Part shown: one piece after another, positions 24,538 to 33,779 of the stretch
Layout: the number at the start of each line of letters is the position of its first letter
Position numbering within the stretch: position 1 is the stretch's first letter
NCBI GenBank assembly: GCA_902825775.1
Contig: CADECF010000008.1
Span: forward strand, 1-64,000
Origin: an uncultured Lysobacteraceae bacterium
GTDB taxonomy: Bacteria; Pseudomonadota; Gammaproteobacteria; Xanthomonadales; Xanthomonadaceae
Direction of reading: 5' to 3'
Length of the DNA: 64,000 bases
The notes under the pieces: generated by a model
Databases searched by the model: none
What the model was told of the DNA's origin: nothing
What the model saw: only the letters and a program-made list of their open reading frames with translations
Translations under genes and position numbers: made by a program

Positions 24538-25017
24538 ATGAAACGGACTACGTATTCCATCCTCCTGGTTTCGCTGCTCGCCCTCTCGGCTTGCGGCGGC
24601 AGCGCGCCGCCCGCGCCGGCCGCATCGGCATCCGCGAACGCCGGCGAAGCGGTCGAAACCGTCGGCAACGTCACGATCCGGGCCAGCGCGGTGCAGACAT
24701 CGACGCTCAACGATGCCGTCGCCAAGGAATACGGCATCGCCCGCGACGACAAGACCGTGCTGCTGCTGGTCGCCGTGCGCCAGAGCGATGGCGCGAACGA
24801 CATTAGCCTGCCGGCGAAAGTCACGGCCAGCGCCGGCGGTTTGAGCGGCGGCAAGCAGGGCATCGCGATGCGCGAGCTGCGCACGGGAGATTTGCTCGAC
24901 TATATCGGCACCGTCGAGACTTCGTTGCCGGAGACGTTGCGTTTCGAAGTGAAGGTAGTTCGCGAGGATGACGCGATCTCCACCCTGAAGTTCAACCGCG
25001 AGTTCTACCCGCGATAA
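24538..25017 (+). CDS. DUF4426 family lipoprotein
   Basis: A 159-residue protein with lipobox LLVSLLALSACGGS and an Ala/Ser/Pro-rich spacer. The remainder matches DUF4426: GNVTIRASAVQTSTL, AKEYGIARDDKTVLLLVAV and LKFNREFYPR at the end. DUF4426 genes are commonly found next to proC/yggT in gammaproteobacteria. The function is unknown. It starts 10 bases after proC and belongs to the same operon. Confidence 0.85.
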   Translation: MKRTTYSILLVSLLALSACGGSAPPAPAASASANAGEAVETVGNVTIRASAVQTSTLNDAVAKEYGIARDDKTVLLLVAVRQSDGANDISLPAKVTASAGGLSGGKQGIAMRELRTGDLLDYIGTVETSLPETLRFEVKVVREDDAISTLKFNREFYPR

Positions 25018-25054
25018 CTTTTTTTACAGAGCGGCTCTTGTAGGAGCGGCTCTT

Positions 25055-25133
25055 GTGGGAGCGGCTTCAGCCGCGAGCTATTGATCTTACTTCGCCATCG
25101 CCGAAAAAAGCTCGCGGCTGAAGCCGCTCCCAC
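25055..25133. repeat. REPIN-like pair GTGGGAGCGGCTTCAGCCGC
   Basis: A 25-base arm (GTGGGAGCGGCTTCAGCCGC plus GAGCT) at 25055–25079 is perfectly inverted at 25109–25133. A partial extra copy precedes it at 25029. A relative occupies 33561–33719, and a half copy lies near 13370. Confidence 0.85.
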
Positions 25134-25181
25134 ATGAAGTATTCCCACAAGGGCGGCTCCCACGAAAAGCAGCGAGATCCA

Positions 25182-25679
25182 TCACTTCCCGCCGGCGCAC
25201 CCCTTGGCGATGATCGGATCCATATGCCGCGCAAGCGTGCCTTTCTTGCGTTCCGCGAGCAGTCCGTCGAGATAGGGAATGCGCGCCTGAGCATCCTCGG
25301 CCAGGATCGCGGAATAGGCCTTCAGCACGCTTTCCACGCCGGCCACCTGCAAGCGGTTCCGGTCCTGCTCGCCCGGATGTTCGATCTGGTAAGCGACGTT
25401 GCCGAACATCTGCTGGACCAGCAGCTCCGCGCTGTGAGGCGGCTTCTCGGCCGGGATCGGCCCGAGGATATCGCAGACCACCACTTTGTAGTCCTTCGTG
25501 TTCTGCAGCCATTCGATCAAAGTGCCGCGCACCCTGGACGAGTTCTCGCCGAGCGGATCGACCTCGAGCGCGCGGGTGAAGCGCACCACGAACTGCTCCG
25601 CCTCACCCGGCTGCGGAGGGGACGTCTGCGCCGAGACCGCGCCTGCGGCCAGCCATAATCCGATCGCGACGATCCGCAT
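25182..25679 (-). CDS. Hypothetical periplasmic protein
   Basis: A 165-residue protein with signal peptide MRIVAIGLWLAAGAVSAQT. The mature part is helical, with EWLQNTKDYKVVVCDILGP, LLVQQMFGNVAYQIEHP and VESVLKAYSAILAEDAQARI. Two Cys (VVCD near mid-protein and KGCAGGK at the end) could form a disulfide. No named family was fixed. It lies 7 bases downstream of the DoxX-family gene on the same strand, so the pair is probably an operon. Confidence 0.7.
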   Translation of the reverse strand: MRIVAIGLWLAAGAVSAQTSPPQPGEAEQFVVRFTRALEVDPLGENSSRVRGTLIEWLQNTKDYKVVVCDILGPIPAEKPPHSAELLVQQMFGNVAYQIEHPGEQDRNRLQVAGVESVLKAYSAILAEDAQARIPYLDGLLAERKKGTLARHMDPIIAKGCAGGK

Positions 25680-25686
25680 ATCCGCC

Positions 25687-26082
25687 TCAGCGCTGATTGA
25701 CCGAATACTTGCCCGGCCCGAGCAGCAACAGGGCTAACGCGCTGGCCAGGAACATTCCCTGCAGTTCCAGCGCCCAACCGCCTTGTTCGTTGAGCTGCAT
25801 CACCTGGCCCATATGCGCCAGCGCGAACGCGAACAACATGTTGACCAGCACCAACGCCGCACCGATGCGCGCGTACCAGCCCAGGACCAGCAGCAGCGGC
25901 GCGAGCACCTCGCCGACCAGCGCGCCGTAAGCGAGGTAATGCGGCAGACCGTGCGCCTGCAGCATGCCGGCGATCGGATCCAGACCGAAGCGCAGCTTGG
26001 CGATGCCGTGCAGCAGGATCAGCACGCCCAATGCCACGCGCAGGATCAGTTTGCCCAAATCTTGTTGTGCGGCTTGGTTCAC
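25687..26082 (-). CDS. DoxX family membrane protein
   Basis: A 131-residue protein with four membrane segments typical of DoxX: LILRVALGVLILLHGIAKL, YGALVGEVLAPLLLVLGWY, GAALVLVNMLFAFALAH and MFLASALALLLLGPGKYS. The G-K-L…HG…G pattern in the first helix and the final GPGKYS are family hallmarks. Bacterial members have been linked to redox or sulfur stress, but the reaction is unknown. Confidence 0.88.
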   Translation of the reverse strand: MNQAAQQDLGKLILRVALGVLILLHGIAKLRFGLDPIAGMLQAHGLPHYLAYGALVGEVLAPLLLVLGWYARIGAALVLVNMLFAFALAHMGQVMQLNEQGGWALELQGMFLASALALLLLGPGKYSVNQR

Positions 26083-26115
26083 GATCGTCTCCCCAACGGT
26101 GTCGCCGGATCATAA

Positions 26116-26346
26116 CGTAGGGTGGGCCTTGGCCCATCCGCTTTCCTTCTCCCACCGGGGTGAAGGCGCGCCGCTTGCGAGCCATTGGCTCGCGCACGCC
26201 TGAACGCCCTTGCGCAACGCGCAGGGGCCGGGGCGCGAAGCGAGGTGTCCGAAGGGCGGATGAGGGTGCGGCGAAGCGACGTGCGCTCAAACTCTCGTCG
26301 CTTCGCCGCACCCTCGCCCCAACCCCTCTCCCGATGGAGAGGGGCT
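26116..26346. repeat. Mixed repeat tract (GTAGGGTGGGCCTTGGCCCA and TTCTCCCACCGGGG types)
   Basis: A GTAGGGTGGGCCTTGGCCCA half palindrome is followed by a 200-base REPIN-like pair. GCTTTCCTTCTCCCACCGGG is mirrored by CCTCTCCCGATGGAGAGGGG, with GGGTGCGGCGAAGCGACG inverted in the middle. The right end supplies the CTAG in which the btuF-like gene stops. No gene is seen here. Confidence 0.7.
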
Positions 26347-27136
26347 AGCTCGCCGCCGCCCATTTACGGATGATCCGCGCGATCTCGGCCACGCCGTCTG
26401 TAAGCGCCGCCGGCCCGGGCTGCAGGATGATCGGCGACTTGATTTCGTGCAGTTCGCCCTCGCGCACCGCGGGAATCGCATTCCAACCCGGCCTTGCGGC
26501 TACTTTTTCGGGCCGGAAGCGCTTTCCGCACCAGGATCCGAAGATGATGTCCGGCGCGCGGCGGATCACTTCATCCTGATCGGCGAGGATGCGGTTCTTG
26601 GCGAGCGACTCGCCGGAAAGCTCCGGAAAGACATCGTCGCCGCCGGCGATGCGGACCAGTTCGGCGACCCATTGGATGCCGGTGATCAGCGGGTCGTCCC
26701 ACTCTTCGAAATAGACTTTCGGGCGATGGGCCAAGCCTGCCGCATCGCGCGCGACCGCTTCGAGCCCGCGCTGCAGTTCGTCGGCATAGGCGTTCGCTTT
26801 GTCGGCGGCGCCGACCAGCGCACCCAGCCTGCGCACATAGTCGACGATGCCGCCGACGCTGCGATGGTTGCTAATCCACACCTCGATGCCGCGCTTGATC
26901 AGCTCGGCCGCGATCTCGGATTGGATGTCGGAGAAACCGACCACGAAATCCGGCCGCAGCTTCAATATTTCGCCGATCTTGGCGCTGGTGAACGCGCTGA
27001 CCTTGGGCTTTTCCTTGCGCGCGATCGCCGGCCGCACGGTGAACCCGCTGATGCCGACGATGCGATGCTGCTCGCCGAGCGCATACAGCACTTCGGTCGG
27101 CTCTTCGGTCAGGCAGACGATGCGTTGGGGGCCCAT
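26345..27136 (-). CDS. Cobalamin-binding (BtuF-like) periplasmic-binding-fold protein
   Basis: A 263-residue class III substrate-binding protein. The two lobes are joined by a long helix; RIVCLTEEPTEVLYALGEQ starts lobe 1 and YVRRLGALVGAADKANAYAD lies in the helix. The fold and GEILKLRPDFVVGFSD match BtuF/FhuD. The predicted start has no signal peptide, which is unusual for a periplasmic-binding protein; many relatives are likewise annotated as 'cobalamin-binding' without one. No ABC permease or ATPase gene lies nearby. The metal complex bound is not certain. Confidence 0.8.
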   Translation of the reverse strand: MGPQRIVCLTEEPTEVLYALGEQHRIVGISGFTVRPAIARKEKPKVSAFTSAKIGEILKLRPDFVVGFSDIQSEIAAELIKRGIEVWISNHRSVGGIVDYVRRLGALVGAADKANAYADELQRGLEAVARDAAGLAHRPKVYFEEWDDPLITGIQWVAELVRIAGGDDVFPELSGESLAKNRILADQDEVIRRAPDIIFGSWCGKRFRPEKVAARPGWNAIPAVREGELHEIKSPIILQPGPAALTDGVAEIARIIRKWAAAS

Positions 27137-27238
27137 GCTGTCCTTTCCGAATATGACCCATGCGCGACAAGCCTAGCAATACAGCCGGGAGGGCCCGGAG
27201 CCAGGAGTCGTTTGAGCCCAGCCAAAAAATCTAACCTC

Positions 27239-27342
27239 TTGTTTTTTTGGACATTATAAAACCAGGGGCGCCATGCCTGACCGATCCTACCCGCTTATCC
27301 CGTAGGCTACTGGAGCGGCCGGGGGGGAAGTGCTGGCCGCTC
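27239..27342 (+). promoter_or_regulatory. AT-rich putative promoter and 5'-UTR hairpin of the beta-helix gene
   Basis: The only AT-rich stretch in this spacer is CTTGTTTTTTTGGACATTAT followed by AAAA at about 27238–27261, with a TATAAA candidate –10 at 27255. Downstream a stem GAGCGGCC (27313–27320) and GGCCGCTC (27335–27342) around a G-rich loop could form in the leader, 65 bases before the start codon. No consensus –35 at proper spacing was found, so the promoter assignment is tentative. Confidence 0.35.
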
Positions 27343-27406
27343 GTGCGCGGTCTGCGACGAACACATGCCGCAGACAGCCAAAGCCATCACTTACGGGGGA
27401 TTCACC

Positions 27407-28372
27407 ATGTCTCACAAGCACAGCTGGGCATTCAGAAGCGCGGTCGCGGCGGTACTGCTGCTTGCCGTACAAAGCGTGGCATTCGCGCAAGCCACGCGCA
27501 CGTGGGTATCGGGTGTCGGCGACGACGCCAATCCATGCAGCCGCACGGCGCCGTGCAAAACGTTCGCGGGCGCCATATCGAAAACCGCCGCGGGCGGCGA
27601 AATCAGCGTACTGGATCCGGGCGGTTTCGGCGCCGTGACCATCACCAAATCGATCACGATCAACAATGTCGGCAATACCGCCGGAATATTGGGAGCCGCC
27701 ACCAACGGCGTGATCGTCAATGCCGGCGCGACGGACCGGGTGACGCTGCGCGGTTTCAACATCGAAGGTGCCGGGACCGGCCTGAACGGGGTTAGGTTCC
27801 TTGCCGGCGGCGAGCTCGTCGTGGAAGACTGCCAAATCACCAACTTCCGCGGCAACACCGCTTCCAGCGGCATCTACTTCGCTCCCAGCGGCGCGAGCCG
27901 CCTGTCGGTGCAGAACTGCACGATCAGCGGCAACGGGCAGCCCGGAGGCGGCAGCGGCATCTTCATCAGCCCCGGCGCGGCAGGCAAGGCGCTGGTGACC
28001 ATCGACAACACCCGTCTGCTGAATAACACCTCGGGCTTACGCTCGAACGGCAGAACGATGGTTACCCTGCGCAATTCTTTGGTCGCCGGCAGTCTCAGCA
28101 GCGGCGTGCTCGCCATCGGTTCTTCGACCGAAGTCAGCAGCATGACGATCCAGAGCTGTTTGATCGCCAACAACGGCGCCACCAATGCCTCCTCGGCCGG
28201 CGTATACGCCAATGGCGAATTGGCCGTCATCCGGCTCTCCGACAGCACGGTCACCGGCAACGCCTACGGTCTGCGCGCCGTTTTCGATGCCGACATACTG
28301 AGCACAGGCGACAATATCGTCGAAGACAATCTCAACGACGGCAGCCCGACTGGCACCGTTCCGTTGCATTAA
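27407..28372 (+). CDS. Secreted right-handed beta-helix (pectate-lyase-fold) protein
   Basis: A 321-residue protein; the ATG at 27407 behind a GGGGGA ribosome site is chosen. A signal peptide ends at SVAFAQA. TRTWVSGVGDDANPCSRTAP and CKTFAGAISKTAAGGEISVL form the N-terminal cap of a beta-helix family found in many soil bacteria. Repeating coils follow (VTIDNTRLLNNTSGLRS, VTLRNSLVAGSLSSGVL, IRLSDSTVTGNAYGLR), each with a short strand and an Asn/Ser ladder. No catalytic residues were identified, so polysaccharide binding or an adhesin-like role is as likely as lyase activity. Confidence 0.85.
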   Translation: MSHKHSWAFRSAVAAVLLLAVQSVAFAQATRTWVSGVGDDANPCSRTAPCKTFAGAISKTAAGGEISVLDPGGFGAVTITKSITINNVGNTAGILGAATNGVIVNAGATDRVTLRGFNIEGAGTGLNGVRFLAGGELVVEDCQITNFRGNTASSGIYFAPSGASRLSVQNCTISGNGQPGGGSGIFISPGAAGKALVTIDNTRLLNNTSGLRSNGRTMVTLRNSLVAGSLSSGVLAIGSSTEVSSMTIQSCLIANNGATNASSAGVYANGELAVIRLSDSTVTGNAYGLRAVFDADILSTGDNIVEDNLNDGSPTGTVPLH

Positions 28373-28394
28373 GCGGATAGTTTCATCCATGGCC

Positions 28395-28420
28395 CGCGGC
28401 GGCGAAGCTTCGCCGCCGCG
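28395..28420. terminator. Perfect 26-base palindrome between converging genes
   Basis: CGCGGCGGCGAAGCTTCGCC plus GCCGCG is a perfect palindrome lying 22 bases after the beta-helix gene and 45 bases before the end of pdxH. It lacks a T-run but is placed to stop transcripts from both sides. Confidence 0.5.
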
Positions 28421-28464
28421 ACGAGCAGACACATTCGGTAGACGCCCGGCGCGGTCCCCGCCGC

Positions 28465-29061
28465 CTAAGGGTAGAGGCTTCGTTTCGACCAATCTCCGGC
28501 GCAGTCGCGCTCGTAAAGCACACGTTCGTGCAAACGGAAATCCGCCCCATACCAGACCTCTAACCTGTCCGGCTTAACCCGCAGCCCTGCCCAGCGTAAG
28601 GGACGCGGCACTGCACCTGTCTCGAAGCGTTGCGCAGCCTGCGCCAAACCTCGCTCCAGATCCTCCGACGACGCCAGCGTCTCGGACTGTTTCGATGCCC
28701 ACGCGCCGAGCTGGCTGCCGCGCGGACGGGTGGCGAAATAGGCGTCGGCCTCGGCATCGCCGACGATTTCCACTGCGCCTTCGATGCGCACCTGCACGCC
28801 ATGCCGCACGCGCGGCCAATGGAACAGCAATGCCGCATGCGGATTGGCCTGCAGTTCGCGCCCCTTGCGCCCGTCCAGGTGCGTGTAGAAGACGAAACCG
28901 CGCGGATCGTGCGCTTTCAGCAGCACGGTGCGCGCGGATGGACGCGCGTTCAACGCGGCGGTGGCGAGCACCATGGCGGTGCGGTCGGGCTCGCCCGCGG
29001 CCGCGGCCTCGTCGAACAGGCGATCGAAAGTAGCCAGCGCTTCGGCGTAGAGATCGGTCAT
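28465..29061 (-). CDS. pdxH: Pyridoxamine 5'-phosphate oxidase
   Basis: A 198-residue PdxH. It has the FMN-binding [20 protein letters not shown] region, [19 protein letters not shown], and the C-terminal signature [20 protein letters not shown] with [10 protein letters not shown]. It makes pyridoxal 5'-phosphate, the last step of vitamin B6 synthesis and salvage. It is divergent from the kinase gene, with the start codons 17 bases apart, so the two share regulatory sequence. Confidence 0.93.
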   Translation of the reverse strand: MTDLYAEALATFDRLFDEAAAAGEPDRTAMVLATAALNARPSARTVLLKAHDPRGFVFYTHLDGRKGRELQANPHAALLFHWPRVRHGVQVRIEGAVEIVGDAEADAYFATRPRGSQLGAWASKQSETLASSEDLERGLAQAAQRFETGAVPRPLRWAGLRVKPDRLEVWYGADFRLHERVLYERDCAGDWSKRSLYP

Positions 29062-29078
29062 TGCGTTATTGTCGCGCG

Positions 29079-29915
29079 ATGTCCACGCGCCTGCACCCTA
29101 CCCCGCCGGCCGGCTTCGCGCCGGCCTTCGTCGCGTCCGTACTCGACGACGCGGTGGCGCACGGCAGCCGCGTCTACGGCATCGGCGGCCTGCAGGGCAG
29201 CGGTAAATCGACGCTGGCCGCACAGGTCGTCGATCTGGCCCGCACCCGCGACCTGCGGGCGGAGGTGCTTTCGATCGACGATGTGTATCTGACCCGCAGC
29301 GCACGCCAGCAACTGGCGCGCGACGTGCACCCCTTGCTGGCGACCCGCGGCCCACCCGGCACCCACGACGTGGCGATGGCCTGCGGTCTGATCGATGCCC
29401 TGCGCCGCGGCGGCACTTGCCGCCTGCCGCGCTTCGACAAGATCGCCGACGACCGCCTGCCGGCCTCGCGCTGGCCGACGGCGCGCGACACGCAATTGCT
29501 GATCGTGGAAGGGTGGTTTCTGAAAACGCCGCCGCAGACCGAAGCGCAACTCGTCGCGCCGATCAATACGCTCGAGCGCGACGAAGACGCCCAAGGCGCC
29601 TGGCGCCGCTACTGCAACACGGCGCTGGCACGCGATTACCCCGCGCTGTGGCAGCGCATCGATCGCCTCCTCTACTTGCACGGGCCCGGCTTCGACATCG
29701 TGCCGGAATGGCGTTGGCAGCAGGAAATCGCATTGCAGGCCTCCGATCCGGCACGCACCGCGATGGCCCGGCCGCAGGTCGAGCGGTTCGTGCAGCATTT
29801 CGAACGCGTCAGCCGGCAGGCGTGGCGCGCGCTGCCGGCGATAGCCGACTGGCCGGTGGCGTTGGACAGCCAGCGACATCCCGCTGTGCCTCCCCCTTTG
29901 AAAAAGGGGGATTGA
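29079..29915 (+). CDS. P-loop kinase, D-glycerate 3-kinase-like
   Basis: A 278-residue kinase. The P-loop [13 protein letters not shown] follows YGIG near residue 35; [20 protein letters not shown] and [14 protein letters not shown] are typical of the class III glycerate kinase group. [13 protein letters not shown] and [13 protein letters not shown] continue the pattern. The expected reaction is ATP-dependent phosphorylation of D-glycerate, but related kinases act on other small substrates. The last residues, VPPPLKKGD, are encoded by the adjoining repeat, which also supplies the TGA stop; relatives would be expected to end differently. Confidence 0.8.
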   Translation: MSTRLHPTPPAGFAPAFVASVLDDAVAHGSRVYGIGGLQGSGKSTLAAQVVDLARTRDLRAEVLSIDDVYLTRSARQQLARDVHPLLATRGPPGTHDVAMACGLIDALRRGGTCRLPRFDKIADDRLPASRWPTARDTQLLIVEGWFLKTPPQTEAQLVAPINTLERDEDAQGAWRRYCNTALARDYPALWQRIDRLLYLHGPGFDIVPEWRWQQEIALQASDPARTAMARPQVERFVQHFERVSRQAWRALPAIADWPVALDSQRHPAVPPPLKKGD

Positions 29916-29991
29916 GGGGGACTTGCTTTTGACTTTGCGCGCACCGGACAAGATCAAAGCAAATCCCCCTGCCCCTTTTTCAAAGGGGGAA
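29891..29991. repeat. Repeat pair TCCCCCTTTGAAAAAGGGGG (copy 2)
   Basis: TCCCCCTTTGAAAAAGGGGG, then AGGGGGACTTGCTTTTG, and inverted AAAGCAAATCCCCC with CCCCTTTTTCAAAGGGGGA. The left arm lies inside the coding frame of the upstream kinase. The right end is 12 bases from the stop of the dodecin gene. Confidence 0.8.
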
Positions 29992-30002
29992 CAGCTAAGG
30001 CG

Positions 30003-30206
30003 TTACTGCACCAAGAACGTGATCTTCAGGTTGACGCGCCATTCGGTCACATTGCCGCCACCATCGGTGACGACCTTGATCTCGTTCACCCAGGCGCCCT
30101 GGATGCCTTTGACCGTTTCCGCGCACTTCTTCAGGCCGACCTTGACCGCATCTTCCATGCTGGTTTTCGAGGCCGCGTTGAGCTCGATGACTTTGGCGAC
30201 GGACAT
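30003..30206 (-). CDS. Dodecin family protein
   Basis: A 67-residue protein with the dodecin pattern VAKVIELNAASKTSMEDAVK and WVNEIKVVTDGGGNVTEWRV. Dodecins form hollow dodecamers that store flavins or CoA. The aromatic residue that stacks on flavin in archaeal dodecin corresponds to Trp39 in GAWVNEIK. A GGAG ribosome site precedes the start. It is divergent from aroK. Confidence 0.92.
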   Translation of the reverse strand: MSVAKVIELNAASKTSMEDAVKVGLKKCAETVKGIQGAWVNEIKVVTDGGGNVTEWRVNLKITFLVQ

Positions 30207-30283
30207 GCGCGTTTCTCCTGGCGGGGCGGCGGGAAATCCGCCGGAACGGCCAGACTAGGCCTGCGGTTGTTAAGATCGCGACG

Positions 30284-30826
30284 ATGGAAACCGCCCCCAA
30301 CCTGGTACTGATCGGCCCGATGGGCGCCGGCAAGACCTCGATCGGCAAGCGCCTGGCCGAGCGGTTCGGGCTGGCCTTCGTCGATGCCGACCGCGAAGTG
30401 GAGGCCAATACCGGCGTCACCGTGGCCACGATCTTCGATTGCGAGGGCGAAGCCGGCTTCCGCGAGCGCGAGCGCGCGGCGCTGGCGCGGCTGCTCGCGG
30501 GGCACGACATGCTGATCGCCACCGGCGGCGGCGCCGTGCTCGACGCCGGCAGCCGCGCGCTGATGCGCGAACGCGGTTTCGTGGTGCATCTGCATGTCGG
30601 CGTGGAAGGCCAGCTGCAGCGCCTGGCGCGTTGCACCAACCGGCCTCTGCTGCAGCGCGAAGACCGCGAAACGGTGCTGCACCAACTCGCCGCCGCACGC
30701 GAACCGCTGTATGCGCAAACCGCGGATTTGCGTTTCGATACGCGCGAATTGTCGCCCGGCGAGGCGACGTCGCAACTGGCGCAGTTGCTCGCCGAACGCT
30801 GGAAACCGGGTGTTGCCGCCGCATGA
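30284..30826 (+). CDS. aroK: Shikimate kinase
   Basis: A 180-residue AroK. The P-loop [16 protein letters not shown] is near residue 10, [18 protein letters not shown] carries the Mg2+ and shikimate Asp, and [14 protein letters not shown] and RPLLQ complete the substrate lid region. It phosphorylates shikimate in the chorismate pathway. The stop overlaps the aroB ATG (ATGA), the classical aroK–aroB operon. Confidence 0.96.
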   Translation: METAPNLVLIGPMGAGKTSIGKRLAERFGLAFVDADREVEANTGVTVATIFDCEGEAGFRERERAALARLLAGHDMLIATGGGAVLDAGSRALMRERGFVVHLHVGVEGQLQRLARCTNRPLLQREDRETVLHQLAAAREPLYAQTADLRFDTRELSPGEATSQLAQLLAERWKPGVAAA

Positions 30827-31923
30827 CGAGATCGATCGCAAAAATCACGACCGTCGAAGTCGGCGATGCAAAGCCCTATACGATCTCGATCGGCCCCGGC
30901 CTGCTCGACGATGGCGCGACGCTGGCCGCTACGCTGCGCGGCCGCCACGCGCTGCTGGTGAGCGACGGCAATGTCGCCCCGCTGTACGCCGATCGCGTGA
31001 CGCGCGCCCTGCGCAGCGCCAAACCGGGCATGCGCGTCGACGGTTACTTGCTGCCCGCGGGTGAGGCGTCGAAAACGTTGGCGCATTTCGCCGAAGCCAT
31101 CGATGCGCTGGCCGCGATCGGCGCCACCCGCGACGCCTGCATCGTCGCGCTCGGCGGCGGCGTGGTCGGCGATCTGGCCGGTTTCGTCGCGGCCTGCTGG
31201 ATGCGCGGCATCGACTGCGTGCAGGTGCCGACGACGTTGCTGGCGATGGTCGATTCTTCGGTCGGCGGCAAGACCGCGGTCGATCTGCCGCAGGGCAAGA
31301 ACCTGGTCGGCGCTTTCCATCCGCCGCGCGCGGTGATCGCCGATACCGAAGTGCTGCTCACCTTGCCGCCGCGCGAATTGCGCGCGGGCCTGGCCGAAGT
31401 GGTGAAGTACGGTGCGATCCGCGATGCGGGCTTCCTCGATTGGATCGAAGCGAACGCGGCCGCGTTGATGGACGGCGACGATGCCGCGCTGAGCGAAGCG
31501 GTGGCGCGCAGTTGCCGGCACAAGGCCGAGGTCGTGGCCCGCGATCCTTACGAACACGGCGAACGCGCCCTGCTCAATTTCGGCCATACCTTCGGCCATG
31601 CGATCGAAGCCGAACAGGGTTTCGGCGGCCTCAATCACGGCGAAGCGGTCGCAGTCGGCATGGTATTGGCGGCGAAACTGTCCGCGCAGTTGGGCCTGGC
31701 CGCCGAAACCGACGCCGCCCGCCTGGCTGCCCTGCTCGCCCGCCTGGAACTGCCGGTCGCCGTACCCGCCGGGCTGCAAGCCGAAGCCCTGCTCGAACGG
31801 ATGCGGCTGGACAAAAAAGCCGACGCCACCGGCCTGCGTTTCGTACTTTGGGACGGCATCGGCGCGGCCAGGGTGGTCGCCGGCGTGCCGGACGAGGCGG
31901 TGCTGGCGGCGCTGGAAACTTAA
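30823..31923 (+). CDS. aroB: 3-dehydroquinate synthase
   Basis: A 366-residue AroB with [39 protein letters not shown] and [25 protein letters not shown], which hold the NAD- and Zn-binding residues. It converts DAHP to 3-dehydroquinate, the second step of the shikimate pathway. The start at 30823 in the ATGA overlap is used; a longer frame lies within aroK. A WGR-domain gene and hemE follow, as in Xanthomonas. Confidence 0.96.
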   Translation: MTRSIAKITTVEVGDAKPYTISIGPGLLDDGATLAATLRGRHALLVSDGNVAPLYADRVTRALRSAKPGMRVDGYLLPAGEASKTLAHFAEAIDALAAIGATRDACIVALGGGVVGDLAGFVAACWMRGIDCVQVPTTLLAMVDSSVGGKTAVDLPQGKNLVGAFHPPRAVIADTEVLLTLPPRELRAGLAEVVKYGAIRDAGFLDWIEANAAALMDGDDAALSEAVARSCRHKAEVVARDPYEHGERALLNFGHTFGHAIEAEQGFGGLNHGEAVAVGMVLAAKLSAQLGLAAETDAARLAALLARLELPVAVPAGLQAEALLERMRLDKKADATGLRFVLWDGIGAARVVAGVPDEAVLAALET

Positions 31924-32056
31924 TCGACCCGTCGCGAGGCCCGCGCAGTTTTCAGTCGTCATCCCAGCGCAAGCTGGGACCCATTTGCTCTTGCTTTTGC
32001 CTGGGAAGGCCGTTTCCGAACGGCTACCGGCACCAATCGCCTACAATTGCCGCCCC

Positions 32057-32311
32057 ATGCGCCTGCTCCTGCAACAACGCCCCGACGGCCGCGAAGCCCC
32101 GCGCTTCGTGCAACTGATGCTGGAAGCCGACCTGCTCGGCGGCTGGGCACTGGTGCGCGAATCGGGCCAGATCGGCGGCCGCAGCCAGCTCAAGCGCGAG
32201 CAGTACCTGGACCGTGCGAGCGCTTTGGCTGCGCTGGAGCATGCCCGCGATCTGCAACTCAAACGCGGGTTCCAGTTGATGTTCGTGCAGGGTGCGGACG
32301 CACCTAAATAA
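32057..32311 (+). CDS. WGR domain-containing protein
   Basis: An 84-residue protein that is little more than a WGR domain. RFVQLMLEADLLGGWALVRE gives the WxLVREWGRIG-like motif (here WALVRESGQIGGRSQLKRE), and the rest is two helices with alternating Leu and Arg. WGR domains occur in PARPs and in small bacterial proteins and may bind nucleic acid. It sits between aroB and hemE in an order also seen in relatives. Confidence 0.85.
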   Translation: MRLLLQQRPDGREAPRFVQLMLEADLLGGWALVRESGQIGGRSQLKREQYLDRASALAALEHARDLQLKRGFQLMFVQGADAPK

Positions 32312-32327
32312 CTCCTCCTACATAGCT

Positions 32328-32414
32328 GTCATCCCGACGCCGGACTCGATCCGGGGGAGGGATCTGCTTTCAGCGCCTACGTGCAAGCAGATCCCTCGCT
32401 TCGCTCGGGATGAC
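32328..32414. repeat. Inverted repeat GTCATCCCGA … TCGGGATGAC
   Basis: GTCATCCCGACGCCGGACTC … GGATCTGCTT is inverted as AAGCAGATCCCTCGCTTCGC plus TCGGGATGAC. It fills the spacer before hemE and ends 18 bases from its start. Relatives are nested at 33599–33672, and half copies lie near 11190 and 31957. Confidence 0.75.
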
Positions 32415-32432
32415 AAAGAAAAGAAATAGCTA

Positions 32433-33497
32433 ATGACCGAACAAACCTTGAAGAACGACCGCCTCCTCCGCGCCCTGCGCCGCGAACCCGTCGACTGCAC
32501 TCCCGTCTGGCTGATGCGCCAAGCCGGACGCTATCTCCCGGAGTACCGCGCCACCCGACGACGCGCCGGCAGTTTCCTGGCGATGGCCAAGAATCCCGAA
32601 CTGGCCTGCGAGGTGACGCTGCAACCGCTGGCGCGGTTCGACCTGGATGCGGCGATCCTGTTCTCCGACATCCTCACCATCCCCGATGCGATGGGGCTGG
32701 AGTTGTATTTCGTCGAAGGCGAAGGCCCCAAGTTCCGGCATCCCGTGCGCGACGCCGCCGCGATCGCCAAGTTGGCGGTGCCGGACATGGAAACCGAGCT
32801 GCGCTACGTGATGGATGCGGTCCGCGTCATTCGCCGCGAACTGGACGGCCGCGTGCCGCTGATCGGTTTCTCCGGCAGCCCATGGACGCTGGCCTGCTAC
32901 ATGGTGGAAGGCGGCGGCAGCGATAATTTTTCGATCGTCAAGGCGCTGGCGCTGAACGATCCGCAAGCGCTGCACCGGCTGCTGTCGGTCAACACCGATG
33001 CGGTGATCGCGTATCTGGCCGCGCAACGCGCCGCCGGCGCGCAGGTGCTACAGGTGTTCGACACCTGGGGCGGCGTGTTGTCGCCGGCCATGTACCGCGA
33101 ATTCTCGCTGCCGTATCTCGCGCGCATCGCGAAAGAGCTCGATCGCGGCGATACGCCGCTGATCCTGTTCGGCAAGGGCAACGCTCCTTATCTGGAAGAA
33201 CTCGCCGCCAGCGGCGCAGAAGCGCTCGGCGTCGACTGGACGGTGGAACTGTCCGAAGCATCGCGTCGTACGCAAGGCAAAGTCGCGCTGCAGGGCAATA
33301 TCGACCCGGCCACGCTGTACGGCTCGCCCGATGCGATCCGCATGCAGGTGAAGCACACGCTCGACAGCTACGCTGAAGGCAATGGCGGGTCGCGCGAAGG
33401 CCACATCTTCAACCTCGGCCACGGCTTGTCGCCGGACATGGATCCGGAGCACGTCCGCGCTTTGGTCGATGCCGTGCACGAGCATAGCCGACGCTGA
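32433..33497 (+). CDS. hemE: Uroporphyrinogen decarboxylase
   Basis: A 354-residue HemE. The signature [19 protein letters not shown] at residues about 24–42 holds substrate-binding arginines; [12 protein letters not shown] carries the catalytic Asp and [19 protein letters not shown] is the second signature. It converts uroporphyrinogen III to coproporphyrinogen III in haem synthesis. It stands at the end of the aroKB cluster and is preceded by a repeat element. Confidence 0.97.
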   Translation: MTEQTLKNDRLLRALRREPVDCTPVWLMRQAGRYLPEYRATRRRAGSFLAMAKNPELACEVTLQPLARFDLDAAILFSDILTIPDAMGLELYFVEGEGPKFRHPVRDAAAIAKLAVPDMETELRYVMDAVRVIRRELDGRVPLIGFSGSPWTLACYMVEGGGSDNFSIVKALALNDPQALHRLLSVNTDAVIAYLAAQRAAGAQVLQVFDTWGGVLSPAMYREFSLPYLARIAKELDRGDTPLILFGKGNAPYLEELAASGAEALGVDWTVELSEASRRTQGKVALQGNIDPATLYGSPDAIRMQVKHTLDSYAEGNGGSREGHIFNLGHGLSPDMDPEHVRALVDAVHEHSRR

Positions 33498-33560
33498 CCG
33501 CAGGGTGGGCCTCGGTCCACCATCACGAGTCCATTGACGCACACGAAGGTGACGGCTTTT

Positions 33561-33719
33561 GTGGGAGCGGCTTGAGCCGCGAGCTCTTGACCTTCCTGTC
33601 ATCCGAGCGAAGCGAGATATCTGTTTACCACTACAACAGATGAAGCAGATCCTTCGCTTCGCTCGGGATGACGGCGAAAAAGATCAAGATCAAGAGCTCG
33701 CGGCTCAAGCCGCTCCCAC
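33561..33719. repeat. Nested REPIN: GTGGGAGCGGCTTGAGCCGC pair enclosing a GTCATCC pair
   Basis: A perfect 30-base arm at 33561–33590 is inverted at 33690–33719. Inside lies a second inverted pair, GTCATCCGAGCGAAGCGAGA at 33599 and its inverse ending TCGGGATGAC at 33672. One repeat family thus sits within another, in the gene-free spacer between hemE and the porin-like gene. Confidence 0.8.
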
Positions 33720-33779
33720 AAAGCCGCTGCCACAAAGCCGCTCTCACGAAAGCAGCTCCCGCAGACAGGCAGGCCCGCT

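Noticed and set aside
26345-27136. Missing signal peptide of the BtuF-like protein taken as a truncation
   Set aside because: No in-frame hydrophobic leader lies upstream, and the conserved lobe begins right at the start (MGPQRIVCLTEEPTE), so the start looks genuine.
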